64,000 nt of DNA, taken from the NCBI GenBank assembly GCA_902597865.1, contig CACJZL010000002.1, forward strand, positions 44,841-108,840, written 5' to 3'. The notes under the pieces were generated by a model. It was not told the origin of the DNA, did not search any database, and saw only the letters and a list, made by a program, of their open reading frames with translations. The stretch comes from an uncultured Pelagibacteraceae bacterium (GTDB taxonomy: Bacteria; Pseudomonadota; Alphaproteobacteria; Pelagibacterales; Pelagibacteraceae). A program made the position numbers and the translations under genes. Of this stretch, positions 49,133 to 57,923 are shown piece by piece (positions within the stretch are counted from its first letter, which is position 1; every line of letters starts with the position of its first letter).

Positions 49133-49588
49133 TTAATTATTTAAGAAATCAATTGCTCCCTGCAATATAAACGTTGCTGCATTTTCATCTATTTTTTGAA
49201 CTCTTTTAGATACATTAATGTCTAATTGACTTGATATCTTAAAGGCACCGACAGTTGATAATCTCTCATCCCATAAAGCCACAGGCTTATTTGTTTTACC
49301 CTCAATCATCTTAGCTTTATCTAAAGCTGATTGAGAAGAGGGGCCTTTACTTCCATCCATATTCAATGGATTTCCTACAATAATAGCCTTTATATTTTCT
49401 TGATCAATTATTTCTAAAAGTTCAGTGATAAAATTTTCATGATCAACATATTCTATAGTTTTAAAAGGAGTCGCTATAATTCGTTTATGATCACAGATTG
49501 AAACACCAATTCTCTTTTTTCCAAGATCTAAACCAATTAATCTTGCGTTTTTATCAATTTTAGACTTGAGTTCCTTTAAAGTGATCAT
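49133..49588 (-). CDS. ruvX: Putative Holliday junction resolvase / pre-16S rRNA nuclease RuvX (YqgF)
   Basis: A 151-residue RNase H-fold protein. [17 protein letters not shown] (about residues 17-33) carries the first catalytic Asp, [16 protein letters not shown] lies in the middle, and [11 protein letters not shown] (about 104-114) carries further acidic residues. The family matures the 5' end of 16S rRNA in E. coli. It is transcribed toward pyrB, 41 bp away, and is divergent from gatC. Confidence 0.9.
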   Translation of the reverse strand: MITLKELKSKIDKNARLIGLDLGKKRIGVSICDHKRIIATPFKTIEYVDHENFITELLEIIDQENIKAIIVGNPLNMDGSKGPSSQSALDKAKMIEGKTNKPVALWDERLSTVGAFKISSQLDINVSKRVQKIDENAATFILQGAIDFLNN

Positions 49589-49603
49589 ATTGTTTTTTTC
49601 TTA

Positions 49604-49609
49604 TATAAT
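49604..49609 (+). promoter_or_regulatory. gatC: Predicted -10 element upstream of gatCAB
   Basis: A perfect TATAAT lies 29 bp before the gatC ATG in the 50-bp gap to ruvX. No convincing -35 hexamer is visible at the right distance, as that spot falls in the ruvX start. Initiation near 49616 would give a leader of about 23 nt. Confidence 0.45.
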
Positions 49610-49638
49610 GATATTTTTCCTTTAAATTTAATTATCAT

Positions 49639-49926
49639 ATGAGCATAGATCTTAAAACAATTAAACATATAGCAAAATTATCAAGAATTTCCATAGATGA
49701 TAAAAAAGCAAAAGAACTAGAAAAAGATCTTAATTCTATTTTTGAATTTATCGAAGCGCTAAATAAAGTCGATACAAAAAAAGTTGACCCACTGACATCA
49801 ATTGCAGAAACATCATTGAAATTAAGAGGTGATGAGGTCAAAACAAAAAATATTAGAGAACAAATCTTAAAAAATTCACCAGACGAAAATAAAGATTTTT
49901 TTGTCGTACCAAAGGTTGTAGAATGA
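49639..49926 (+). CDS. gatC: Asp-tRNA(Asn)/Glu-tRNA(Gln) amidotransferase subunit C
   Basis: A 95-residue GatC. IKHIAKLSRISIDDKKAKELEKDLNSI near the start and VDPLTSIAETSLKLRGDEV in the middle are family-typical. GatC wraps around and stabilises the GatA-GatB complex. It is first in a gatC-gatA-gatB operon with 4-bp overlaps at both junctions. Confidence 0.94.
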   Translation: MSIDLKTIKHIAKLSRISIDDKKAKELEKDLNSIFEFIEALNKVDTKKVDPLTSIAETSLKLRGDEVKTKNIREQILKNSPDENKDFFVVPKVVE

Positions 49927-51380
49927 GTGATATAATAAATCTTACTTTATCAGCTTTAATTGATAAAATTAAAAAGAAAGAATTATCTTCTCAAGAAATT
50001 ACAAACGCATTTATTGCTAGAGCTGAAAAATCGAAAGATTTGAATACATACATCACTACCGATTTTGAAAATGCAATTGAAAAAGCTAAAAAATTTGACG
50101 AAAAGGGAAATTTTGATTACAAGCTCCCTGGAGTTCCTCTTGCAATTAAAGATCTTTTTTGTACCAATAATCTAAAGACAACGGCTGGAAGTAAAATACT
50201 TTCAAATTTTATTCCTAGTTACGAGTCCACTGTAACCCAGCATTTATGGGATGAAGGGGCTATTTTACTTGGAAAGCTCAATTGTGATGAATTTGCAATG
50301 GGTTCTTCAAATGAAACTAGTTTCTTCGGAAATGTTGAAAGTCCAGTTGGTAAAAAAGTTGTGCCAGGTGGGTCTTCAGGTGGATCAGCTTCTGCACTCG
50401 CAGCTAAATTGACACCAGCAACTATTGGAACTGATACTGGAGGTTCAATAAGACAACCAGCGTCTTTTACTGGTACCGTGGGTTTGAAACCAACATATGG
50501 CAGTTGTTCTCGATATGGTATTGTTGCATTTGCTTCTTCATTAGATCAAGCAGGACCAATGACCCAGGATGTGTCAGACGCTGCATTAATGTTAGATGTT
50601 ATAAGTAAGTACGATATAAAAGATTCAACTTCGGTAAATTTTAAGAGAGGTGATTATTTCAAATCGTTAAGTTCTAATATTAAAGGAAAAAAAATTGGTA
50701 TTCCAAATGAATATAGAGTCGATGGTATGCCTAAGGAGATTGAAAGTTTGTGGCAAGATGGAATTACTTTATTAAAAAATTTAGGAGCGAAAATTATTGA
50801 TATATCTTTACCTCACACTAACTACGCATTGCCTGCTTATTATATAGTTGCACCAGCTGAAGCATCTTCTAACCTAGCTAGGTATGATGGAGTAAAGTAC
50901 GGATATCGTTCTGAGGGAGAAAATTTAATCAGTATGTATGAAAACACAAGATCAGAAGGTTTTGGTGATGAAGTGAAAAGAAGAATAATGATTGGAACAT
51001 ATGTTTTGTCATCTGGTTATTATGATGCTTATTATTTAAAAGCACAAAAAATTAGAAGATTAATCAAAAATGATTTTGATGAAGCTTATAAATCTGTAGA
51101 TGCAATTTTAACTCCTTCTACACCTAGTTCAGCCTTCAAGATTGGTGACAAAACAGATGATCCTGTATCAATGTATCTTAATGATATCTTTACAGTACCA
51201 GTCAATTTGTCGGGACTGCCAGCCATATCTATTCCAGCAGGTAAAGATAAAAATAATTATCCTTTAGGCTTACAACTAATAGGTAAAGCATTTGAAGAGC
51301 AGAATTTATTAAATATTTCATATTCAATGGAAAAAGAATTAAGCTTCAAAAACAATTTGCAGGATTGGTGGATTAAATGA
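49923..51380 (+). CDS. gatA: Asp-tRNA(Asn)/Glu-tRNA(Gln) amidotransferase subunit A
   Basis: A 485-residue amidase-signature enzyme that frees ammonia from glutamine. The Ser-cis-Ser-Lys triad is visible as Lys76 (AIKDLF), Ser151 ([10 protein letters not shown]) and Ser175 ([10 protein letters not shown]). Ammonia travels to GatB to convert mischarged Glu-tRNA(Gln) or Asp-tRNA(Asn). Its presence implies that at least one of glutaminyl- or asparaginyl-tRNA is made by the indirect route; which one cannot be told from the window. Confidence 0.96.
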   Translation: MSDIINLTLSALIDKIKKKELSSQEITNAFIARAEKSKDLNTYITTDFENAIEKAKKFDEKGNFDYKLPGVPLAIKDLFCTNNLKTTAGSKILSNFIPSYESTVTQHLWDEGAILLGKLNCDEFAMGSSNETSFFGNVESPVGKKVVPGGSSGGSASALAAKLTPATIGTDTGGSIRQPASFTGTVGLKPTYGSCSRYGIVAFASSLDQAGPMTQDVSDAALMLDVISKYDIKDSTSVNFKRGDYFKSLSSNIKGKKIGIPNEYRVDGMPKEIESLWQDGITLLKNLGAKIIDISLPHTNYALPAYYIVAPAEASSNLARYDGVKYGYRSEGENLISMYENTRSEGFGDEVKRRIMIGTYVLSSGYYDAYYLKAQKIRRLIKNDFDEAYKSVDAILTPSTPSSAFKIGDKTDDPVSMYLNDIFTVPVNLSGLPAISIPAGKDKNNYPLGLQLIGKAFEEQNLLNISYSMEKELSFKNNLQDWWIK

Positions 51381-52840
51381 GTAAAAATAAAGAATATTTA
51401 ATAAAGAGAGGTAAATCAGAATACGAAGTTATAATTGGTTTAGAAGTTCATGCTCAAGTTCTTTCAAAATCGAAGCTATTTTCTGACTCGCCTACAAACT
51501 TTGGCGCTGAACCAAATACCCAGGTGAGTTTGGTAGATGCTGCATTTCCTGGAATGCTACCAGTAATAAATGAATTTTGTATAAAGCAAGCTGTAAAAAC
51601 GGGCATAGGTCTTAATGCAGCGATAAATAAAAAATCAATTTTTGATAGGAAAAACTATTTTTATGCTGATTTACCACAAGGATATCAAATTTCTCAATAT
51701 AAAGATCCAATAGTTGGTGAAGGTTCAATTTTATTAGATTTACCAGAAGGAGAAAAAAAAGTTGGTATTGAAAGGCTGCATTTAGAGCAAGATGCAGGAA
51801 AAAGTATTCATGACATTGATCCCCAAAACACTCTCGTAGACTTAAATAGATCTGGAGTTGCCCTTATGGAAATAGTTAGCAAACCAGACTTAAGATCTCC
51901 AGAGGAAGTAAATTTATACATCAAAAAACTTAGATCAATTATGAGATATCTCGGAACTTGTGATGGAAATATGCAAGAAGGATCTTTAAGAGCTGATGTG
52001 AATGTTTCAATCAGAAAGACAGGGGATAAAAAGTTAGGCACAAGATGTGAAATTAAAAACGTAAATTCTATAAAATTTATGCAAATGGCAATTGAATATG
52101 AGGCAAACCGTCAAGCTGATATATTAGAAGAGGGAGGCTCTATTGATCAAGAAACTCGTCTTTTTGATACTAAAAAAAATGAGACTAGATCGATGAGATC
52201 AAAAGAAGATGCTCACGATTATAGATACTTTCCTGATCCTGACTTGTTACCACTTGAATTAACTGACGATTTCATATCAAAAATAAAAAAGGAAATACCT
52301 GAACTTCCCGATGAAAAAAAAAAAAGATTTGTAGATAAGTTTAAATTAACTCCATACGAGGCAAATATATTGGTATCTGATATTGAAACATCAAAATATT
52401 TTGAAGATGTAATTAAAAATTCAGATATTAAGCTAGCAACAAACTGGATAACAGGTGAATTATTTGCATTACTTAATGATAGAAATTTAGAAATATCACA
52501 AAGTCCTATCTCATCTAAAAATTTATCATCTTTAATTAACTTGATTAAAAATGGTACTATTTCTGGCAAAATTGCAAAAACAGTTTTTGAAATAATGGCA
52601 AATGAAAGCAAAGATCCAAAAAGCATTATTGACGAAAAGGGATTGAAACAACAAAGCGACCCTAAAGAAATTGAAAAAATTGTAGATGATGTAATTAAAG
52701 AAAATCCTAAAAATGTTGAATTATTTAAATCCGGTAAAGATAAATTGTTCGGTTTTTTTGTTGGTCAAGTTATGAAAAAGACAGATGGCAAAGCTAATCC
52801 TAAGTTAGTAAATGATATTTTAAAGAAAAAATTGAACTAG
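51377..52840 (+). CDS. gatB: Asp-tRNA(Asn)/Glu-tRNA(Gln) amidotransferase subunit B
   Basis: A 487-residue GatB kinase/transamidase. The N-terminal cradle has [11 protein letters not shown] (about residues 18-28) and [16 protein letters not shown] (about 91-106), the catalytic and tRNA-binding region. The C-terminal helical and YqeY-like tail ends [23 protein letters not shown]. It phosphorylates the mischarged amino acid and amidates it. The start overlaps gatA by 4 bp. Confidence 0.96.
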   Translation: MSKNKEYLIKRGKSEYEVIIGLEVHAQVLSKSKLFSDSPTNFGAEPNTQVSLVDAAFPGMLPVINEFCIKQAVKTGIGLNAAINKKSIFDRKNYFYADLPQGYQISQYKDPIVGEGSILLDLPEGEKKVGIERLHLEQDAGKSIHDIDPQNTLVDLNRSGVALMEIVSKPDLRSPEEVNLYIKKLRSIMRYLGTCDGNMQEGSLRADVNVSIRKTGDKKLGTRCEIKNVNSIKFMQMAIEYEANRQADILEEGGSIDQETRLFDTKKNETRSMRSKEDAHDYRYFPDPDLLPLELTDDFISKIKKEIPELPDEKKKRFVDKFKLTPYEANILVSDIETSKYFEDVIKNSDIKLATNWITGELFALLNDRNLEISQSPISSKNLSSLINLIKNGTISGKIAKTVFEIMANESKDPKSIIDEKGLKQQSDPKEIEKIVDDVIKENPKNVELFKSGKDKLFGFFVGQVMKKTDGKANPKLVNDILKKKLN

Positions 52841-52841
52841 C

Positions 52842-53498
52842 ATGAGTTCAAATCTACCTATTAATAAGCAAATAGAAAAATATATTGATGAACACTCTTT
52901 AAAATTACATCCAGTACAAGATGAAATTATTAAGCATAACGACACGCTTGGAAAAAAAAAGAAATTACAAATTTCAATCAACCAATGTCATTTTTTATAT
53001 TTAGTAACAAAATTATTTAAACCTAAAGAAATTTTAGAAATTGGTACTTTTACTGGTCTTAGCTCATTAAGTATGTGTATAGGTTTAGAAAACAATTCTA
53101 AGATCACCACTATCGATAAGAACAAAGATACTTCATTAGTAGCGAAAAATTTCTTTGAAAAGGCAAAAGTTTCAGAAAAAATTGATATCATTATTGATGA
53201 AGCTATCAATGGAATTAATAAATTAATAAGCCAAAAAAAATCGTTTGATTTGATTTTTATAGATGCTGATAAAGAAAATTATAAAAAATATTATGAATTG
53301 TCTTTTAAATTATTAAAAAGGGATGGTTTTATAATCATTGATAATGTTTTGTGGCATGGCGAAGTTGTAGATAAAAACAATAAAGAACACTTAACTGAGA
53401 TAATTCGAGATTTTAATACTTATGTAAATAACGATATAAGAGTTGAAAATATGATTATCCCAATAGGTGATGGCTTTTCAATTTGTAGAAAATTATAA
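52842..53498 (+). CDS. SAM-dependent O-methyltransferase (CCoAMT-like family 3)
   Basis: A 218-residue class I methyltransferase. The S-adenosylmethionine loop EIGTFTGLSS sits at residues 66-75, DLIFIDADKENYKKYY near 135-150 carries the metal/catechol-type acidic residues, and FIIIDNVLWHGEV near 162-174 completes the family 3 pattern. The acceptor substrate is not predictable. It follows gatB by one base and overlaps trhO by one, so it is probably read through from the gat operon. Confidence 0.82.
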   Translation: MSSNLPINKQIEKYIDEHSLKLHPVQDEIIKHNDTLGKKKKLQISINQCHFLYLVTKLFKPKEILEIGTFTGLSSLSMCIGLENNSKITTIDKNKDTSLVAKNFFEKAKVSEKIDIIIDEAINGINKLISQKKSFDLIFIDADKENYKKYYELSFKLLKRDGFIIIDNVLWHGEVVDKNNKEHLTEIIRDFNTYVNNDIRVENMIIPIGDGFSICRKL

Positions 53499-54400
53499 TG
53501 TATACCATCTTTGGTTTTTATAAATTTAAACAATTAAAAAAGATAAGTAAACTCAAAAAAAAACTTCAAAATTTCATCGATGATTACAAAATTAAAGGAA
53601 CTATAATTATCTCACCTGAGGGGATTAATGGATCAATTTCTTTCCTAAAAAAAAATACTAAACAAATAAAAATCAATCTTAAAAAAATCTTTGCCATTAC
53701 AAAATTTGATAATGAAAATATTTCTTTTAATAGATTTATTCCTTTTTATAAGGGGAGGGTGAAGGTTAAAAAGGAAGTTGTTCCAATTGGAAAAAGACTT
53801 AAAAAAAAAGTTAAAGATAATCATCTTTCTCCTAAGCAATGGAATAATTTCGTTTTAAACAAAGACACCTATATAATTGATACTAGAAAAGATTTTGAGT
53901 TTAGGATTGGGACTTTCAAGAAATCTATAAATCCAAAATTAAATAATTTTAGAGATTTTTCTAAATATTTTAAAAAGTTTAATAAGAACTCGAAAATCGG
54001 AATGTTTTGTACAGGAGGCATTCGATGCGAAAAGGCCAGCGATTATTTATACAACAAAGGTTATAAAAATGTTTTTCAGTTAAAAGGAGGTATTATTAAT
54101 TATTTGTCAAAAATTAAAAGAAAAGAGAGCCTGTGGAAAGGAGAATGTTTTGTATTTGATAATCGTGTTTCTGTGAACCATAGTTTAAATATAGGCAAAT
54201 ATTCAATTTGTGCTGGATGTAGAGAACCTATTTCTGTTAAAGATAAGAAGTCCGTAAAATTTGAAGAGGGTGTTTCTTGTCCTAATTGTTATAATAAATC
54301 AAGTGATGAACAAAAGAAAGGATTTAGAATGAGACAAGGTCAAATTGATAAAGCAAAAAAAGAAAAAAAAGATTACATGTTTAAAAAAATTTATAAATAG
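53498..54400 (+). CDS. trhO: tRNA uridine-34 hydroxylase TrhO (rhodanese-like YceA)
   Basis: A 300-residue protein with an N-terminal acylphosphatase-like segment (ISPEGINGSIS near residues 38-48). A rhodanese domain carries the active cysteine near residue 171 in FCTGGIRCEKAS. The C-terminal part holds two CxxC pairs (CAGCREP and CPNCYN), probably metal-binding. The family hydroxylates U34 of tRNA in an oxygen-dependent manner. Start and end are tightly packed against the methyltransferase and MATE genes. Confidence 0.88.
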   Translation: MYTIFGFYKFKQLKKISKLKKKLQNFIDDYKIKGTIIISPEGINGSISFLKKNTKQIKINLKKIFAITKFDNENISFNRFIPFYKGRVKVKKEVVPIGKRLKKKVKDNHLSPKQWNNFVLNKDTYIIDTRKDFEFRIGTFKKSINPKLNNFRDFSKYFKKFNKNSKIGMFCTGGIRCEKASDYLYNKGYKNVFQLKGGIINYLSKIKRKESLWKGECFVFDNRVSVNHSLNIGKYSICAGCREPISVKDKKSVKFEEGVSCPNCYNKSSDEQKKGFRMRQGQIDKAKKEKKDYMFKKIYK

Positions 54401-55777
54401 ATGGCTAAGAAGATTAATTTAACAGTGGATCCAATGTGGCAACTTCTAAGGAAAGTTACATTTCCTGCGAGTATTGGATCTTTATTTCAAACCTTTTATA
54501 ATCTGGTTGATACTTTTTTTGCTGGAAAGATATCACCTGATGCATTAAGTGCTCTAGCAAAATCGTTTCCAATTTATTTTATTATTATCGCAATAGGTGT
54601 TGGAGTTGGTGCTGGAACTAATACACTTATAGGAAATTCTATAGGTGAAAAAAAAGAAAAGGTCGCTTCATTATATGTTGCTCAATCAATAATTTTTGCG
54701 ATAATCATTTCATTATTAGTTACGTTTGTAGGAATTAGTTCATCCAATTATCTGCTTCAATTATTAGGGTCATCTCCAGAAAATATTATTTTGACCAGGG
54801 AATATTTAGATATAATCTTTTATTGTACAGTAATAGTATTAATCCAAATATCTTTAAATGGAACATTAAATGCTCAAGGAGATACAAAAAGTTATAGAAA
54901 CGTCCTTATATTTACTTTTTTTTTAAACATCATACTTAATCCAATTTTTATTTTTGGTTTTTTGATAATACCTGCTTTTGGAATTTCAGGTATTGCAATT
55001 GCTACAGTTATTTGCCAACTTATTGGAACAATCTATTTAGCGCAAAAAGTTTATTGTTGTAAACTTAAAGAGTATTTATATGCAAAGTGTTTTATTCCAA
55101 AAATTAACTTTTTAAGCAATCTAACTTTTCAATCTGTACCAATCATGTTCAGCATGTTATTAATTGGTGTTGGTATATTTAATGTATTATACTTTGTAGG
55201 AAAATTTGGAGATATTGCTACAGCTGGTTATGGAGCTGCACTTAGGATAGAACAAGTTTTCTTATTACCAGTCATAGCATTGAATACGGCTGTATTATCA
55301 ATCGGAGGTCAAAACTTCGGAGCTAGAAATTTTGAAAGAATAAGAGATCTTTATAAAAAAGCATTAATATTTGGTTGCTCATTTATGATCATGGCTGGCT
55401 TTATTCTGTATTTTGGGGCAGAAAATCTCCTTGGATTAATTACTGACGATCCAGAAACTATTAAGTTTGGATCTCTATATTTAAAGATTGCAGCATTGAT
55501 AGGCCCTATATATCCCACTTTTTTTATTACTACTGCTGTATTTCAGGCTCTTAAGAGACCCATCTTTAGTTTGTATCTGAGTATATTAAGGCTTACTGCA
55601 ATTCCTTTTTTATGTTTGTGGTACGTTATTAATATTAAAGGAGGGACTTATAGCGATATCTTTTATACAATATTAGTTACCAATTGGTTAATGGGATTAG
55701 TAGTACTATTTTTTATAGGATCTTTTTTTAATTATATGTTTAAAGATAATAAAAAATACTTTTTTATAAAAAGTTAG
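54401..55777 (+). CDS. MATE-family multidrug/Na+ efflux transporter
   Basis: A 458-residue membrane protein with about twelve transmembrane helices in two homologous halves. The first half begins with TFPASIGSLFQTFYNLVDTFFAGK, typical of MATE/DinF/NorM transporters, and contains NGTLNAQGDTKSYRN. The second half has ALNTAVLSIGGQNFGARNFERI. Cargo is unknown. Its stop is separated by a single base from the convergent ABC permease stop. Confidence 0.88.
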   Translation: MAKKINLTVDPMWQLLRKVTFPASIGSLFQTFYNLVDTFFAGKISPDALSALAKSFPIYFIIIAIGVGVGAGTNTLIGNSIGEKKEKVASLYVAQSIIFAIIISLLVTFVGISSSNYLLQLLGSSPENIILTREYLDIIFYCTVIVLIQISLNGTLNAQGDTKSYRNVLIFTFFLNIILNPIFIFGFLIIPAFGISGIAIATVICQLIGTIYLAQKVYCCKLKEYLYAKCFIPKINFLSNLTFQSVPIMFSMLLIGVGIFNVLYFVGKFGDIATAGYGAALRIEQVFLLPVIALNTAVLSIGGQNFGARNFERIRDLYKKALIFGCSFMIMAGFILYFGAENLLGLITDDPETIKFGSLYLKIAALIGPIYPTFFITTAVFQALKRPIFSLYLSILRLTAIPFLCLWYVINIKGGTYSDIFYTILVTNWLMGLVVLFFIGSFFNYMFKDNKKYFFIKS

Positions 55778-55778
55778 A

Positions 55779-56513
55779 TTAACTATCCTTTTTCATTTTT
55801 TTTTCAAGCCGTCTTACTAAGAATGATACAATTAAAATTAATATAAGATACTCTAAAATTAAAAACGTATATATTTCTAGAGGCCTGTATGTAGTAACAA
55901 CAAGCTCATTCGCCTTTCTAGTTAAGTCTCCAATACCAATAATCGAAACTAAAGAAGACATTTTTAGAACATATACAAACTGATTTCCAATAGCAGGTAG
56001 TATATTTCTTATAGCTTGAGGAAGAATGATAAGTCTTAATTTTCTAAAAAAATTAAGCCCTAAAGAACTTCCAGCTTCCCATTGAGGTTTTCTAATTGAA
56101 TTTATTCCAGCTCTAAAAATTTCAGCCTGAAATGCGCTTTCACTTATAGATAAAGCTATAATACCAGATACAAATGGACTAAAACTAATTCCTGTCATAA
56201 TAGGTAATCCATAATAAATCCATAAAATCAAAACCAACAAAGGTATAGCCCTAACTATTTCGACATAGCCTATATTTAAGTATGTTAAAAATTTATTTTT
56301 GGCTAAGGAGGGGATGGCAACTATTAATCCCAATATTATTGATAGAGAAATTGATACGATAGATATAAAGATAGTTGTTGTAAATCCACTTAATAAAAAT
56401 TTTAGATTTGTTAAACCGTTAACATTGTTAGGAGATAATATTAACCAATCTAATTCCTGTTTTCCACATGATAATAGAAATAACAATGAGAATAATAAAA
56501 ATAAGTTTTTCAC
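55779..56513 (-). CDS. Amino-acid-type ABC transporter permease (HisM/GlnP family) with lipoprotein-like N-terminus
   Basis: A 244-residue permease of the polar amino acid family. About five membrane spans follow residue 35. The EAA loop appears in EAGSSLGLNFFRKLRLIILPQAIRNILPA (about 152-180). Unusually, the N-terminus reads MKNLFLLFSLLFLLSCGKQ, a good lipobox (LLSC, Cys16). The start is a GTG (56513) with no clear ribosome-binding site; the next methionine is far downstream. Together with the preceding binding protein it should form an importer, but no ABC ATPase gene is adjacent or elsewhere in the window. Confidence 0.85.
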   Translation of the reverse strand: MKNLFLLFSLLFLLSCGKQELDWLILSPNNVNGLTNLKFLLSGFTTTIFISIVSISLSIILGLIVAIPSLAKNKFLTYLNIGYVEIVRAIPLLVLILWIYYGLPIMTGISFSPFVSGIIALSISESAFQAEIFRAGINSIRKPQWEAGSSLGLNFFRKLRLIILPQAIRNILPAIGNQFVYVLKMSSLVSIIGIGDLTRKANELVVTTYRPLEIYTFLILEYLILILIVSFLVRRLEKKMKKDS

Positions 56514-56553
56514 ACTTATATTTATAAAGAATTAATTATTAATAGCTAATTTA

Positions 56554-57318
56554 TTATAAGCTTTTAAGATTGTATTTTGCTAAAAGTTCTTTGAAGAAGC
56601 CAGATTTCTTTTTCTTATTAATCCAATCGTTAACGTACTTTCTCCACTTATCGTCATTTTTACCAACCATCATAGCTAAGAAAGCAGGATTTTTTTCACC
56701 ATCTGGAACAATTGCTAATTGTGGATATTTAATAACTAATTTGTTGGCTTCAGTTGAACTTGTAATATTACCATCAGCTCTTCCTGCTAATACTTCCTGA
56801 AAATCTCTTGCAGGTGCCTCTACTGAATTTAATTTTGATTTAGGGAAAAATTCTTTAGCTTTTTCCTCTTGTGAAGTTCCAAGTGTTGTAGCGATTGTAA
56901 CATCTTTATTATTTAGAGAGTCCCAAGTTGAAAATTTACTTAAATTTTCCTTTAAAACCAGTGGAACAGTTCCATATTTGTAATAAGTTTCTGTGAAACC
57001 TGCTACTTCTGCTCTTTTAGGTGTTTTTGTTACACTTGTTGAAATATCATATCTGTCTGAAGTTATTCCAGAAACTATAGTTTTCCATTCAGCAGGAACA
57101 AACTTAATTTTTACACCCATGTCTTTTGCAAGTTCGTTCATAACATCAATGTCAAAACCTTTATAAGTATTTGTAGACGGATCTTTTATAGTCATTGGAT
57201 CCCAGTCTCCAGTTGTACCAACTCTCAGTTCTCCGTTCGAAAGAATTTTGTCTAAAGAAGAAGCGTTTGCTGAAAATGAGAATAATAAAGTAAATAATAA
57301 TATGATAATTTTTTTCAT
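56554..57318 (-). CDS. Family 3 periplasmic amino-acid-type substrate-binding protein
   Basis: A 254-residue periplasmic binding protein. A signal peptide spans residues 1-19 (hydrophobic core, cleavage near SANA). The mature part opens [14 protein letters not shown] and has [13 protein letters not shown] near residues 53-65, both hallmarks of bacterial solute-binding family 3. [10 protein letters not shown] also resembles cyclohexadienyl dehydratase PheC, so an enzymatic role is an alternative. The gene directly follows soxG on the same strand and precedes the permease by 40 bp, suggesting a substrate linked to sarcosine oxidation. Confidence 0.83.
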   Translation of the reverse strand: MKKIIILLFTLLFSFSANASSLDKILSNGELRVGTTGDWDPMTIKDPSTNTYKGFDIDVMNELAKDMGVKIKFVPAEWKTIVSGITSDRYDISTSVTKTPKRAEVAGFTETYYKYGTVPLVLKENLSKFSTWDSLNNKDVTIATTLGTSQEEKAKEFFPKSKLNSVEAPARDFQEVLAGRADGNITSSTEANKLVIKYPQLAIVPDGEKNPAFLAMMVGKNDDKWRKYVNDWINKKKKSGFFKELLAKYNLKSL

Positions 57319-57377
57319 AAGAGTTTAATAAGATAATTTATGATATTTTTCTATGCTAACCTTGACGCAGTTAAATT

Positions 57378-57923
57378 TTACAATAAATTCGCCCCATCAT
57401 TAAGCCAATCCCATAAATGATAAGAAAACGATCGTCTTACAAATAAATTTATATTGTTATCACCCAAGTTATGAATGATTACATCAATATGATTAATTAT
57501 AGTTTGGGTTGTGGATCCTTTAGTCTCTTTGAATTTTGAGAAATCAAATGGACAACTCATTGAGAGCAATTCGTATAAATTATTACCAGAAATATTAATA
57601 CACACCCATTGGTCACTTACATTAGTAACAGCTCCGTAGTTAAGTGATGAAATTTCTTTAAAAACTCTATCAAAAATTTCTTTATTCATGCTATTTGTAT
57701 AAACCATCCATTCATCTGGACTTAGCCATAAAGCGCTTAACATTTGGTTACTTGTAGACGTATTACTTTCCGTTGGTAAAATAACAGAGAGTACTTGGCC
57801 AACTTTTGTAAAGAACTCTCTTTTTTTTCCACGTAAGTTAATTTTAGTAATTGGTTCTATCTCTTTCAAATTTAAATCTGAATATTCTCTTTTGTCTTTA
57901 ATAGCTGTATTAATATTATCCAT
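57378..57923 (-). CDS. soxG: Sarcosine oxidase gamma subunit
   Basis: A 181-residue protein of the SoxG family. It is weakly conserved, with LRGKKREFFTKVGQVLSVILP and LWLSPDEWMV near residues 65-75, which resemble the folate-binding (GcvT-like) fold of the alpha subunit. RSFSYHLWDWL ends the protein. SoxG is the fourth subunit of heterotetrameric sarcosine oxidase. It overlaps soxA by 8 bp, the expected BDAG order. Confidence 0.87.
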   Translation of the reverse strand: MDNINTAIKDKREYSDLNLKEIEPITKINLRGKKREFFTKVGQVLSVILPTESNTSTSNQMLSALWLSPDEWMVYTNSMNKEIFDRVFKEISSLNYGAVTNVSDQWVCINISGNNLYELLSMSCPFDFSKFKETKGSTTQTIINHIDVIIHNLGDNNINLFVRRSFSYHLWDWLNDGANLL

